NCBI GenBank assembly: GCA_025351385.1
Contig: JANXWA010000005.1
Coordinates: 1-33,817 of the forward strand
Reading direction: 5' to 3'
DNA from: Acidimicrobiales bacterium
GTDB taxonomy: Bacteria; Actinomycetota; Acidimicrobiia; Acidimicrobiales; RAAP-2
DNA length: 33,817 bases
The notes beneath the pieces were generated by a model that was not told the origin of the DNA, did not search any database, and saw only the letters and a program-made list of their open reading frames with translations. The position numbers were made by a program, and so were the translations under genes. Below, piece after piece: positions 23,588-31,952 of this stretch (position 1 is its first letter; each line of letters opens with the position of its first letter).

Positions 23588-26323
23588 ATGGGCGAAGAGG
23601 AGGGAGTCACGCTTCGTCGTCTCTCGCGAGACGTCGCTCGACTCTTCGCGCTGATGGTGAGCGTCGTGGCCCCGGTCGTCGCGCTGGTCCTCGTGCCGGT
23701 CCCGGCGTCGGCCGCCACGCCCCATGCCCTGCCTGCGGGGACGGTCTACGTCACCAGCCTCGGAGTCAACACCGTGACCGCGATCAACCCCGTGAACCAC
23801 CAGATCACAGTGGTCCAAGGTGCGGGACGAGGCCTGAACGGGCCACTCGGCATCGCCATTGCCCCCGACGGTCGTACCGCCTACGTGACGAACTCTCTCG
23901 GCAATACCGTGACGTCACTGGACCTCACGACGAACCCGCCGTCGATAGGGCGGTCGATCAAGGTGGGCGACGGTCCCTCAGCGATCGCGATCTCCCCGGA
24001 CGGGCGCACCGCCTACGTGACGAACTTCAACGCCAATACGGTGACACCGATCAACCTGGCGACGAGTCCGCCAACGCCCGCCCCCCCGATCGCCGTCGGG
24101 GCCGGCCCCTGGAGCATCGCGGTCAGCCCCAACGGCCAGGTGGTGTGCGTCTCGAACTCCGAGGGCACGACGGTGAGCGTCATCGCCACGGCCTCGAACA
24201 CCGTGACGACCATCGCCGTCGGCAGCCGACCCCAGGCGATTGCCATCACCCCGAACGGGGCGACCGCCTACGTCGCGAGCGGCAACTCACTCACCCCGAT
24301 CAACCTGCGGGCCTCGCCGCCGGTCGCCCAGTCACCCATCCCGGTCGGTAACGGTCCGCTCGGCGTCGCGATCACACCGGATGGCCACAGTGCCTACACG
24401 GCCAACACCGACAACACCGTGACCCGCATCGACCTACGAGCCCACCCGGCCGTGCCCGCGACTCCGGTCACCGTCGGGACCTTGACCCAGCCTGACGGCG
24501 TCGCCATCAGCCCGGACGGTCTGACCGCCTACGCCGCGAACGCCAGCAACACGGTGACGCCAATCAACCTGCGCACCAACCCCCCGACCCCCGAGGCGCC
24601 GTTCCAGGTGGGCTCGGCTACCTTCGGCATCGCGGTCGCCCCGGGCCAGGCGCCGGTGGCCCACCTCGTCGTGACGTCGGCGCCGGCCGGGAAGCCCTCG
24701 ATCTTCGACGCCTCCTCCTCGAGCGCGCCGAGCGGCCCGATCGCGCACTACACGTGGAACTTCGGCGACGGGACTGTCACGACGACGACCACCTCGCGTA
24801 CGACCCACATCTACTCCCACGCCGGCTCCTACGTCGCGTCGGTCACCGAGAAGAGCGCCGACGGCACTTCGACGAGCCTCACGTTCACTGGCCAGACCGT
24901 GAGCAACAACGGCAACGGGTCGGCCCGTAGCGCGCACACCGTTCAGGTGACGTCGGCGCTGAAGATGACGCCACCCTCGGGCCCGCCGGGCATCGCGGTG
25001 GTCTTGCGCGACGACACGTTCTCGGCAACGTGCCGACCGGTCTACGTCTTCTTCGACGGCAAGCTGATCGCCCAGACGGCCCCCGTGGGCCAGTTGCTCC
25101 TCGACCGGCACCTGGTGATACCCGGCGACGCGACGCTCGGCTGGCACCAACTGGAGCTATCGTGCTCGACCACCAGCAAGGTGTGGCTGCTCACGACGCG
25201 CTTCGACGTCGAGAGCACCCGCAATCACCTGTCGGAGTTCAGCGTCGCCATGCCCGGTCCCACCGAACTGGGCAAGCACCTCGCCGCCTCGGGGGGCATC
25301 AGCATCGCGATGCTCCTGCTGAGCCGGGTCATCGCCGCCGGCTTCCCGAGCGAGTGGCTGGACTCCACGTACGAGGCCAACCGCGAGCGAATCCAGGCCC
25401 GATTCCGACGGCGCTACTCGAAATTCTTCATCGACCGCGACAAGCCCAAATCGAACCGTCGCCGCTTCTTCGGGGGATTGGGCATCTTCCTCGGGTTCCT
25501 CTTCGCCGCCGGGGTGATCAACTCCTTCCTCGACCCGAAGTTCGGCTTCAATCGCACGACGCTCTGGCTGTTCCTCGGCCAGTGCGTCGGCGTCGGCATC
25601 GTGACGCTGACCTCGCAACTGCCGATCCTCTTCGGAGGGCTGCACGAGAAGCGCAAGATCCACCTTCAGGTCCTGATCGGCGGACTGCTCATCGCCGTAA
25701 TGTGCGTCGCGGCCTCGCGAGCGCTCGGTCTGTCGCCGGGCTACTGCTACGGACTCATCGCCGTGTTCTTGCTCCGTCCCCACGTGGCCGAGCACGAATG
25801 GGGCAAGTTGCACTTCATCGCCTCGGTGTGCGTGCTCGTCGTGGCGACCGCAGCCTTTTTCTTGACGGTGCCCGTCTTTCACGCCGCCACCCAGGTCAAC
25901 CCCTCACCGATCTGGCTGATCCTCAATCCGGCGCTCAACGTCGTGTTCCTCGGCGGCTTCGCGAGCCTCGCCTTCGGAATGTTCCCGCTTCCCTTCCTGC
26001 CGGGGCGCCATGTGGCCAACTGGAACCGGACGGCGTGGCTCGTCATGACGGTGATCGGCCTGGTCGGCTTCGTGGCGGTGCTTCTCTCGCCCGGAAGCGG
26101 CAGCTCGAACGAGATCAAGCATGTGGCGATGGTGCCGCTGCTCATCGCCTTCGTCGGATTCGCGATCTTCTCGCTCGTCGTGATGCTCTATTTCCACCGC
26201 CACCCGAGCCAGCCGTCGGACTACGCCTCCGAAGAGCACCGCGACGCGTCGGCGCTCACCGAGGCGGTTCCGGAGACGGACCCGGAGGGTGAGGTGGGCC
26301 TCCTCGGGCCTGAGACGACCTAA
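23588..26323 (+). CDS. YVTN beta-propeller + PKD + multi-TM membrane protein
   Basis: A 911-residue protein. A signal peptide (~17-43, ending near PASAA) is followed by about seven propeller blades with recurring 'YVTN', 'ISPDGRTAYV' and 'NTVTPINL' motifs (~48-355). Then come a PKD domain (~358-440, YTWNFGDGT) and an unassigned beta-rich stretch (~450-555). At least seven hydrophobic segments lie from ~565 to 875, followed by an acidic C-terminal tail. The cytoplasmic or loop segment after the first TM is very basic. FGMFPLPFLPG near residue 800 resembles the 'FGLLP motif' of an actinobacterial membrane-protein family I recall by name only. The architecture suggests an extracellular sensing or binding head on a membrane body. 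ATG 23588 lies 8 bp after the Ig/OmpA gene, with a weak ribosome-binding site. Function is unknown. Confidence 0.87.
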   Translation: MGEEEGVTLRRLSRDVARLFALMVSVVAPVVALVLVPVPASAATPHALPAGTVYVTSLGVNTVTAINPVNHQITVVQGAGRGLNGPLGIAIAPDGRTAYVTNSLGNTVTSLDLTTNPPSIGRSIKVGDGPSAIAISPDGRTAYVTNFNANTVTPINLATSPPTPAPPIAVGAGPWSIAVSPNGQVVCVSNSEGTTVSVIATASNTVTTIAVGSRPQAIAITPNGATAYVASGNSLTPINLRASPPVAQSPIPVGNGPLGVAITPDGHSAYTANTDNTVTRIDLRAHPAVPATPVTVGTLTQPDGVAISPDGLTAYAANASNTVTPINLRTNPPTPEAPFQVGSATFGIAVAPGQAPVAHLVVTSAPAGKPSIFDASSSSAPSGPIAHYTWNFGDGTVTTTTTSRTTHIYSHAGSYVASVTEKSADGTSTSLTFTGQTVSNNGNGSARSAHTVQVTSALKMTPPSGPPGIAVVLRDDTFSATCRPVYVFFDGKLIAQTAPVGQLLLDRHLVIPGDATLGWHQLELSCSTTSKVWLLTTRFDVESTRNHLSEFSVAMPGPTELGKHLAASGGISIAMLLLSRVIAAGFPSEWLDSTYEANRERIQARFRRRYSKFFIDRDKPKSNRRRFFGGLGIFLGFLFAAGVINSFLDPKFGFNRTTLWLFLGQCVGVGIVTLTSQLPILFGGLHEKRKIHLQVLIGGLLIAVMCVAASRALGLSPGYCYGLIAVFLLRPHVAEHEWGKLHFIASVCVLVVATAAFFLTVPVFHAATQVNPSPIWLILNPALNVVFLGGFASLAFGMFPLPFLPGRHVANWNRTAWLVMTVIGLVGFVAVLLSPGSGSSNEIKHVAMVPLLIAFVGFAIFSLVVMLYFHRHPSQPSDYASEEHRDASALTEAVPETDPEGEVGLLGPETT

Positions 26324-26412
26324 GCCGGACCTTCGTATGCTCGGTTCGGTGAGAACGTTCACTGGGACCTTCGCCTCTAGAGAGTGCGCCGCCCATCGGC
26401 GACGATGGACTC

Positions 26413-27353
26413 ATGGCGACTGAAGCCCTACTGGTCTGCGCGGACTTGAGTCGCAGCTTCGATGGCCGAAAAGCCGTCGACGGGATCAGCTTCTCGATTG
26501 CCCCGGCGAGATCTACGGCCTGCTCGGGCCGAACGGCGCCGGCAAGACCACGACCATCAAGATGGTGTGCGGCCTGCTCGAACCCGACTGCGGCGTCGTC
26601 ACCATCGCGGGCCGGCGCGCCGAGCAGGAACTGGCAGTGCGGAACCTGGTGGGCTACGTGCCCCAGGACGTGGCCCTCTACCCCGACCTGACGGCCCGGG
26701 AGAACCTGAGCTTCCTCGGCAGCCTCTACCAGCTGCGGAGCAAGGAGCTCGCCGCCCGGGTCGCCGAGGTGCTCGAGCTGACCGACCTCACCGAGCGGGC
26801 CAACGACCGTGTCGACTCGTTCTCGGGCGGCATGAAGCGTTGTCTCAACATCGGCGCGGGCTTGTTGCACCACCCGAAGCTGCTCGTCCTGGATGAACCG
26901 ACCGTCGGCGTCGACCCCCAGAGCCGCCACGCGATCCTCGAGCGCGTCCAGGCCTTCGGACGGGAGGGAATGGCGGTTCTCTACACGACGCACTACATGG
27001 AAGAGGCCGAGCGAGTCTGTGACCGAGTCGGCATCGTCGACCACGGTCGGTTGATCGCTGAGAGCACCCGCAAGGAACTCGTCGAGCGCCTCGAGGAGCG
27101 CGACCGGATCGAGCTCGGCGCCTCCGGGGACCTCGAGCGCCTCGCAAGGGCCTGTCGCGAGATCCCCGGGGTCGAGAACGCCGCGACCACCGACACTTCG
27201 GTGCAGGTGGTGGCGAGCGACAGCCGGCGAATGCTCCCGCTGCTGCTCGAGGCCGCGGAGAACGCCGGGGTCACGGTGAACACGGTCGACGTCGTCGAGC
27301 CCGACCTCGAGGCGGTGTTCTTGCACCTCACCGGAACCGCGCTGCGGGACTGA
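26413..27353 (+). CDS. ABC-2 exporter ATP-binding protein, apparent one-base frameshift
   Basis: The N-terminus (MATEALLVCADLSRSFDGRKAVDGISFSIAP) begins at ATG 26413 in one frame. The rest of the ATPase, from GEIYGLLGPNG onward to the stop at 27353, is in the next frame. The break is at the run CCCC, 26501-26504: one extra C would join them as SIAPGEIYGLLG. All key motifs follow: Walker A GPNGAGKTTT, Q-loop YVPQDVALYP, signature FSGGMKRCLNI, Walker B LLVLDEPTVGVD and H-loop TTHYMEEAERV, then a C-terminal regulatory stretch. Read as is, an internal ATG at 26562 would give a product without Walker A. The downstream permease genes look intact, so I lean to a sequencing error; a real inactivating indel is the alternative. 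It energises the two permeases that follow 5 bp downstream. Confidence 0.85.
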
Positions 27354-27358
27354 CGGCG

Positions 27359-28528
27359 ATGCGCAGCGTGTTCGTCATCGCCCGCAAGGACCTGCGCCAG
27401 CGACTGCGCGACTGCTCGGCCATCGTGCTCGGTCTGGTCGCGCCGCTCACGATCGCCGCGCTGATGAGCTTCGCCTTCAAGGGCACCGAATCCTTCCACT
27501 TCACGCTCGGCGTCGTCGACTCCGACCACGGGCCGGTGGCGAGCGCCCTGATACACGCCCTCGAGTCCCCAGCGTCGAGGCAGATCGTCACCGTGAAGAT
27601 GTATCTGAGCGAGTCGGCGGCGCGAGCGGCCGTGCGCAACAGCAAGGCGTCCTCGGCCCTCGTCATCCCGGCGGGCTTCTCGACGTCGGTGACGACGAAC
27701 CGACCCGAGTCGCTCACGACGGTGACCAACGTCAACAACCTCATCGCGACCAACGTGACCCAGTCGATCGCGACGTCGTACATCGCCCAGCTGAACGCCG
27801 ACCGCCTGTCGGTCTTTACCGCTCTCGGACCGAGTCCGACCCAGGGCGAGATCAATCGCCTCGCGGCCGACGCGGCCACGCTGCGCATCCCCATCCAGGC
27901 CGTCGAGAAGCCGGTCGGGGCCCACCAGCTCACGGCCATCAGCTACTTCGCCCCGGCGATGGCGATCTTCTTCCTGCTGTTCATCATCAACTTCACGGCC
28001 CGGAGCTTCTTCGTCGACCGCGCCGAAGGCATGATCGAGCGCATGCGCGCGGCGCCCGTGCGGCCCCTCGAGATCCTCGCCGGCAAGGCCCTGTCCGTCT
28101 TCGTTTACGGCCTGTTCAGCCTCGCGACCGTGGCGGTGATCACGTCGGCGGTTTTCGGAGCTCACTGGGGCAACTCGCTCGCCGTGTCGCTCCTCTTGCT
28201 GGCGATGGTGATCTCGGTCGTCTGCATGACGGCGCTCGTGATCGGCGTCTCGCGCACCCAGCGCCAGGCCGAGGGCTTCGTTTCGATCCTGACGTTCGGA
28301 TTGGCGCTGCTGGGCGGGAACTTCATCTTCATCTCGAGCGCACCGCCCCTGATGCGCCACCTCGCGCTCTTCACTCCCAACGGCTGGGCCCTTCGCGGCA
28401 TCACGAGTCTGGCGACGATCGGGGGCGGGCCGGGATCGGTGGTCACCCCGATCCTCGCGATGCTCGCCTTCAGCGTGGTCATCGGCGGCGTCGCGGCCTC
28501 CTTGGCCAACCGGGCGGTGTCGTCGTGA
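27359..28528 (+). CDS. ABC-2 type exporter permease
   Basis: A 389-residue membrane protein of the ABC-2/YhgE-like type. It has one N-terminal TM (~20-40), a large extracytoplasmic domain (~45-195), then about five TM segments (~200-385). The conserved 'RAEGMIERMRAAPVRPLEILAGKAL' coupling region follows the second TM. ATG 27359 follows the ATPase stop by 5 bp, and its own stop overlaps the next GTG, so the three genes form one operon. It probably forms a heterodimeric exporter with its neighbour. Substrates of this class include drugs, lipids and linearmycin-like polyenes, and this one is not known. Confidence 0.9.
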   Translation: MRSVFVIARKDLRQRLRDCSAIVLGLVAPLTIAALMSFAFKGTESFHFTLGVVDSDHGPVASALIHALESPASRQIVTVKMYLSESAARAAVRNSKASSALVIPAGFSTSVTTNRPESLTTVTNVNNLIATNVTQSIATSYIAQLNADRLSVFTALGPSPTQGEINRLAADAATLRIPIQAVEKPVGAHQLTAISYFAPAMAIFFLLFIINFTARSFFVDRAEGMIERMRAAPVRPLEILAGKALSVFVYGLFSLATVAVITSAVFGAHWGNSLAVSLLLLAMVISVVCMTALVIGVSRTQRQAEGFVSILTFGLALLGGNFIFISSAPPLMRHLALFTPNGWALRGITSLATIGGGPGSVVTPILAMLAFSVVIGGVAASLANRAVSS

Positions 28529-29682
28529 GGGTGCTGCTGATCGCGCGCGCGTCGATCCGACGCGTCATGCGCGACCGCACGGCACTGTTCTTCCTGCTCG
28601 TGCTGCCCGTCCTGGTGATCATCATCGTCGGGGCGACGGTGCGCGGGTTCTCGACGTTTCGCGTCGGTGTCGTCAACGCCGACCAGGGACCGGCCGGACG
28701 CGAGATCGTGGCGGCGCTCTCGCGGGCGCCGGGCATCGCGGTGACCACCTATACGACCGTCCACCAGCTCACGACCGGGGTGGCCCTGGGCGAGCTCAAT
28801 ACCGGCGTCTACGTCCCGAAGGGCCTCGACGCCGCGCAGCGCAGTGGTGCGCCGGTCCACGTGGACGTCTACGCCGAGCAGGCCAACAGCAACCAGCAGG
28901 CGGCGGCGACGGCCGTGGCGTCGGTGATCCTCGAGCGGGGCTCCATCGTGCAGGCGGCCACCTTCGCCACCGCGCACGGATCGGGCACCTACGAAGCCAA
29001 CCTTCTCCGGGCCGCGCAGCTCCAGCGGCAGGTCCCGCGGGTCGGTTTCAAGGTCGTCCAGGCCCAGTCCAAGGCCAGCGTCCTGCCCCAGGGGTACAGC
29101 TACTCGGCGCCGACCGAGCTCGTGCTGTTCGTCTTTCTGAGCGCCCTCACCGCCGGCGCCGCGATCATCGAGACCCGTCGCCTCAGCATGTACGAGCGGA
29201 TGCGCGCGGCCCCCGTGCGTGCGCGCACGATCATCGCCGGCGAGACAATGACCTACGTGGCGATCGCCCTGCTCCAGTCGGTCACCATCGTTCTCGTTGG
29301 CGCGGTCCTCTTCGGCGTGTCGTGGGGCAATCCACTGGCCGCGGCGGCGCTGATCCTGATCTGGTCGGTCGTGGGCGCCGGGGCGGGTATGCTCGCCGGC
29401 ACCCTCTTTCGCACGCCCGAGCAGGCGTCCTCGGTCGGCCCCACCGTCGGCCTCGCCTTCGCGATGCTGGGCGGATGCATGTGGCCCCTCGCGATTGTCT
29501 CGTCCACCATGCGCACGGTCGGCCACCTCGTGCCCCAGGCCTGGGCCGTGGACGCCTGGACCAGCCTGCTGGCGCGCCACGGCACGATCCTCACGATCAG
29601 CCCGCAGTTGGGGATGCTTTGCGCCTTCGCCGCCCTCTTTCTCGTGCTGGCGACTTCGCGACTGCGCCGGTTGATCAGTTGA
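28525..29682 (+). CDS. ABC-2 type exporter permease, second subunit
   Basis: 385 residues with the same layout as the previous permease: an N-terminal TM (~20-40), a large external domain, then five or six TM segments with the matching 'RLSMYERMRAAPVRARTIIAGE' motif. GTG 28525 overlaps the preceding stop as GTGA. The two permeases are clearly paralogous and should pair in one transporter with the ATPase at 26413. Confidence 0.9.
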   Translation: MRVLLIARASIRRVMRDRTALFFLLVLPVLVIIIVGATVRGFSTFRVGVVNADQGPAGREIVAALSRAPGIAVTTYTTVHQLTTGVALGELNTGVYVPKGLDAAQRSGAPVHVDVYAEQANSNQQAAATAVASVILERGSIVQAATFATAHGSGTYEANLLRAAQLQRQVPRVGFKVVQAQSKASVLPQGYSYSAPTELVLFVFLSALTAGAAIIETRRLSMYERMRAAPVRARTIIAGETMTYVAIALLQSVTIVLVGAVLFGVSWGNPLAAAALILIWSVVGAGAGMLAGTLFRTPEQASSVGPTVGLAFAMLGGCMWPLAIVSSTMRTVGHLVPQAWAVDAWTSLLARHGTILTISPQLGMLCAFAALFLVLATSRLRRLIS

Positions 29683-29736
29683 CCAGGTCGCACTTCCTAC
29701 GAGCTTTGTCGGTACGATTCGAGTGAGGAGACCACT

Positions 29737-29949
29737 ATGAGCCCATTCAAACTTCTGGCGGCCGGACCCATGTTCTTCGTGAGTTCGTGGATCCTGATGC
29801 TCTTCGCGGGCATCGTGCACAGCGACGTCGGCATCCGTCCCTTCGGCTACGTGACGTCGATGGTCGTCACCATCGGGCTCTGGCTGGTGATCGGTCCGGC
29901 GATCGAGGCCGTCTCGCGCGGCAGTCGCAAGTCTCACTACCACGACTGA
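29737..29949 (+). CDS. Small two-TM membrane protein
   Basis: 70 residues with two hydrophobic segments (~8-28 and ~38-58) and a short basic His-containing tail. It starts at ATG 29737 behind a good GAGGAG with 7-nt spacing. It lies 54 bp after the permease pair on the same strand and may be a small accessory of the exporter or a separate transcript. I do not recognise the family. Confidence 0.7.
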   Translation: MSPFKLLAAGPMFFVSSWILMLFAGIVHSDVGIRPFGYVTSMVVTIGLWLVIGPAIEAVSRGSRKSHYHD

Positions 29950-30034
29950 TCCGCGCCGCACGCGTTGTCCCAGGCGTCGAAGGACTCTCGTCGTGCAGCG
30001 GCACCGACGAAGAGCATGAGAAGGAGGTCCACGG

Positions 30035-30409
30035 ATGGACGTACAGGAGCTGTTGAAGAGGGTGGGCGAGAACCTCTCGGTCGGGCGGGCCTTCGGCGCC
30101 GCCTACGAGCGAGACGGCGCGTTGATCATCCCCGTGGCGCTGGTGGTCGGCGGGGGCGGCGGCGGCGGGGAGATCGAGTCGTTGGACCGCTCGTCTGAGG
30201 CGCGAGCCGGCACGGGCGACGACACCCCGTCGGGCGGCGCCGGCGGCGGCTACGGCGGCATGGTGATGCCCACTGGCGTCTACGTCGTGAAGGACGGAAG
30301 TGCGAAGTGGGTGCCGGCGGTCAACGCCAACCTGATCATCCTCGGGGTACTGGCCACGTTGCGGCTGCACATCCGATCACGTCGACGCGCTCGACGTCGA
30401 CGCGACTGA
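30035..30409 (+). CDS. GerW/YtfJ-like protein
   Basis: 124 residues, preceded by a near-perfect AAGGAGGT six nt before the ATG. The order 'FGAAYERDGALIIPVALV', a Gly-rich run (GGGGGGGE), a second Gly-rich stretch with 'GGYGGMVMPTGVYVVKDG', and 'WVPAVNANLIIL' matches the spore protein GerW/YtfJ family, which also occurs in many non-sporulating actinobacteria. The C-terminus is a hydrophobic stretch and then an Arg-rich tail, which may be membrane-associated. Its function outside sporulation is unknown. It converges with the Thr-rich gene at 30444. Confidence 0.82.
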   Translation: MDVQELLKRVGENLSVGRAFGAAYERDGALIIPVALVVGGGGGGGEIESLDRSSEARAGTGDDTPSGGAGGGYGGMVMPTGVYVVKDGSAKWVPAVNANLIILGVLATLRLHIRSRRRARRRRD

Positions 30410-30443
30410 GCGACCGGAGTTTCGTCAGATCGAGCGTTCGGAG

Positions 30444-30971
30444 CTAGTCGTCTCCACCGCCACTGCCCGAACCCTGACCGGAGCCCTCGCCACCGTGAAA
30501 GGAAGAACCCTGGCCTGACCCGCCCAGGTTCGAACCGGACTGACCGCCGCCGCCGTCGTTTCCGTGGTGGTCGCCAGAGCCCTCCGTCGCCTGGTCGTCA
30601 GTCTCGCCGGTCGTCGTGGTCGTGGAGTCCGCGGCATCGTCAAACTCGTCGTCGTCACCCGTCGCGGCGATGGTTGTGGTCGTCGTCGGTGCGGTCGTCG
30701 TCGTCGTCCCGCCGACCGTCGTGGTCGTCGTCGGTGCGATCGTCGTCGTCCTCGTCGTGTCGGCCACCGTGGTCGTCGTGGTGGGAGCGATCGTCGTCGT
30801 CGTGGTGTCGGCCACCGTCGTCGTCGTCGTGTCGAGTGGCGTCAGCGACGGACTCGACGCACCGCTCGCGATGACGAATCCGCTGCTGGTGGCGATCGCG
30901 AGCACTGCGGCGACCGTCCACTTCACGCCGTGTGGCAGATGCAATCGACTGTCGTTGAGTGGCCTGCGCAT
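30444..30971 (-). CDS. Secreted Thr-rich low-complexity protein
   Basis: 175 residues, ATG at 30971 behind GAGGG (spacing 5). A hydrophobic segment at ~18-38 is a signal peptide or anchor. It is followed by repeats of the type TTTTTVADTTTTTIAP (~47-103), an acidic patch GDDDEFDDAAD and a Gly/Ser/His-rich tail to the C-terminus. No folded domain is visible. It is probably an extracytoplasmic, disordered wall- or surface-associated protein. The minus strand is preferred because it gives a signal sequence and a ribosome-binding site; the overlapping plus frame gives only Val runs. Confidence 0.7.
   Translation of the reverse strand: MRRPLNDSRLHLPHGVKWTVAAVLAIATSSGFVIASGASSPSLTPLDTTTTTVADTTTTTIAPTTTTTVADTTRTTTIAPTTTTTVGGTTTTTAPTTTTTIAATGDDDEFDDAADSTTTTTGETDDQATEGSGDHHGNDGGGGQSGSNLGGSGQGSSFHGGEGSGQGSGSGGGDD
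30664..30835 (-). repeat. Imperfect GAC/ACC low-complexity coding repeat
   Basis: This is the DNA of the TTTTT(V/I)A(D/P) array: trinucleotide-rich units of about 33 bp, such as GTCGTCGTCGTGGTGTCGGCC, repeated four to five times with small changes. It is likely to be length-variable between strains. Confidence 0.75.
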
Positions 30972-31204
30972 TATTCCCTCGCCTCGGGTTCGTGTTCTTG
31001 AGCAAACACTAAGACGGGGTACCGTCCGTCTTCATTACGACCAAGTTACGAAAGCCGGCGAATATCAACGCATCGAAAATTCCGATGGCGATTGCATGAC
31101 GACCACATCAACTTCTTCACACGTCGACATTCCGACGACTTCTCACGGTGTCGCCAAAGTTGATCGGACCTCTCAACGCTCGGCGCCTGCGCTATCGACG
31201 CCGA

Positions 31205-31229
31205 TCTCGTGGCCGATTGGGCCACGAGA
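31205..31229 (+). terminator. Perfect 10-bp hairpin in intergenic region
   Basis: TCTCGTGGCC (31205-31214) and GGCCACGAGA (31220-31229) enclose GATTG and are followed by GTTTGAT. It lies 234 bp from the start of the leftward Thr-rich gene and 153 bp before the rightward gene at 31382, where no coding region ends. It may end a small RNA or act as a leader element. The rest of 30972-31381 shows no gene. Confidence 0.4.
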
Positions 31230-31381
31230 GTTTGATCGTGATTCGACGGTGTATCGCCGTTGCAGCAGGGTCGCACGACGTCTCTTGATGAGCTCGCAAA
31301 CCTTTAGTCAACGTTTATGCCCACCCCAGCCGATTCTCATGGCCGACTGGCACAGTGGTCTCAACGAACAAAGGAGCCGCA

Positions 31382-31726
31382 ATGGCCTACCGTCGAACAA
31401 TCGAACAGCGTGACCGTCGCATGAAGAGGATCCGTCACTACGCCCAAGCCATCACCGTCGTCGCCGGCCTCGGTGGCGGCCTTGGTGTCGGCTACCTCGC
31501 CCAGGCGACGGTGCCGGCCGGTGCCGCCGCGACCACGACGACTCAGGTGCCCGCGACCACGCACGTGGTCACGCCCAAAGCCGCGACGACGACCACGGTT
31601 AAGGCTCCGGCCAAGGCGGTGACGCCAGTCGTCAAGGCCACGACGAAGTCGACGCCGGTGGCGGTGCCAGTGGCCCGGACGCCGGTGTGCACCACGTCGC
31701 CGTCGGGCACGGTCGTCTGCCACTGA
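31382..31726 (+). CDS. Small membrane-anchored Thr/Ala/Val-rich protein
   Basis: 114 residues from ATG 31382, chosen for the strong AAAGGAG five nt upstream; an upstream in-frame start at 31355 has none. A basic N-terminus (RRTIEQRDRRMKRIRHY) is followed by a Gly-rich hydrophobic segment (~23-48), a TTTT/VTPKA/KAP low-complexity extracytoplasmic region, and two Cys near the end (PVCTTSPSGTVVC) that could form a disulphide. No known domain is present. A strong terminator follows at 31800. Confidence 0.75.
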   Translation: MAYRRTIEQRDRRMKRIRHYAQAITVVAGLGGGLGVGYLAQATVPAGAAATTTTQVPATTHVVTPKAATTTTVKAPAKAVTPVVKATTKSTPVAVPVARTPVCTTSPSGTVVCH

Positions 31727-31799
31727 TGGTCACCAGTCCGCTCACCAGAGTGGGAACCGGTCGAGGGAACCCAACCGCCCGACACCGCTGACTGCGCTC

Positions 31800-31837
31800 G
31801 GCCCCCGGCATCTCCCGTCGTTGAGATGTCGGGGGCC
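31800..31837 (+). terminator. Strong 15-bp hairpin terminator
   Basis: The arms are 31800-31814 (GGCCCCCGGCATCTC) and 31823-31837 (GAGATGTCGGGGGCC), with one G-U pair and an 8-nt loop, 74 nt after the stop of the small Thr-rich gene. It is followed by TTACG and no U-run. It abuts the tRNA-like remnant. Confidence 0.8.
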
Positions 31838-31875
31838 TTACGCACGCGCGGGTTCACGTCACCCCTCCGACACCA
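31835..31875 (+). other. tRNA-Leu 3'-end-like remnant (candidate att scar)
   Basis: CCTTACG, GGGTTCACGTC and CCCCTCCGACACCA follow in the order of the variable arm, T-arm, acceptor and CCA of a class II tRNA-Leu. The last 26 nt differ at about three positions from a typical 3' end of that tRNA as I recall it. The antisense frame reads WCRRGDVNP, the familiar spurious translation of tRNA-Leu 3' ends (WCRRGDLNP). The T-stem has mismatches and there is no 5' half, so it is not a functional tRNA. Such fragments are typical of integration-site scars. Confidence 0.45.
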
Positions 31876-31952
31876 AACATAGAATCCGATGCCGGCCGGT
31901 TTGTGTGTTTCCACGGGGTCATAGTTAACCGCCGTCACCACCACATAGAGGA

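Noticed and set aside
28162-29961. Minus-strand open frame of about 600 codons opposite the permease genes
   Set aside because: It is a high-GC shadow: mostly Arg, Gly, Asp and His, no domain, while the plus strand encodes two clear permeases.
30664-30835. Possible CRISPR-like array
   Set aside because: The repeats are trinucleotide-based coding repeats for Thr runs, without distinct spacers of even length or cas genes.
31835-31875. A functional tRNA gene
   Set aside because: Only a 3' half-like segment is present, with T-stem mismatches and no acceptor 5' strand, D-arm or anticodon arm.
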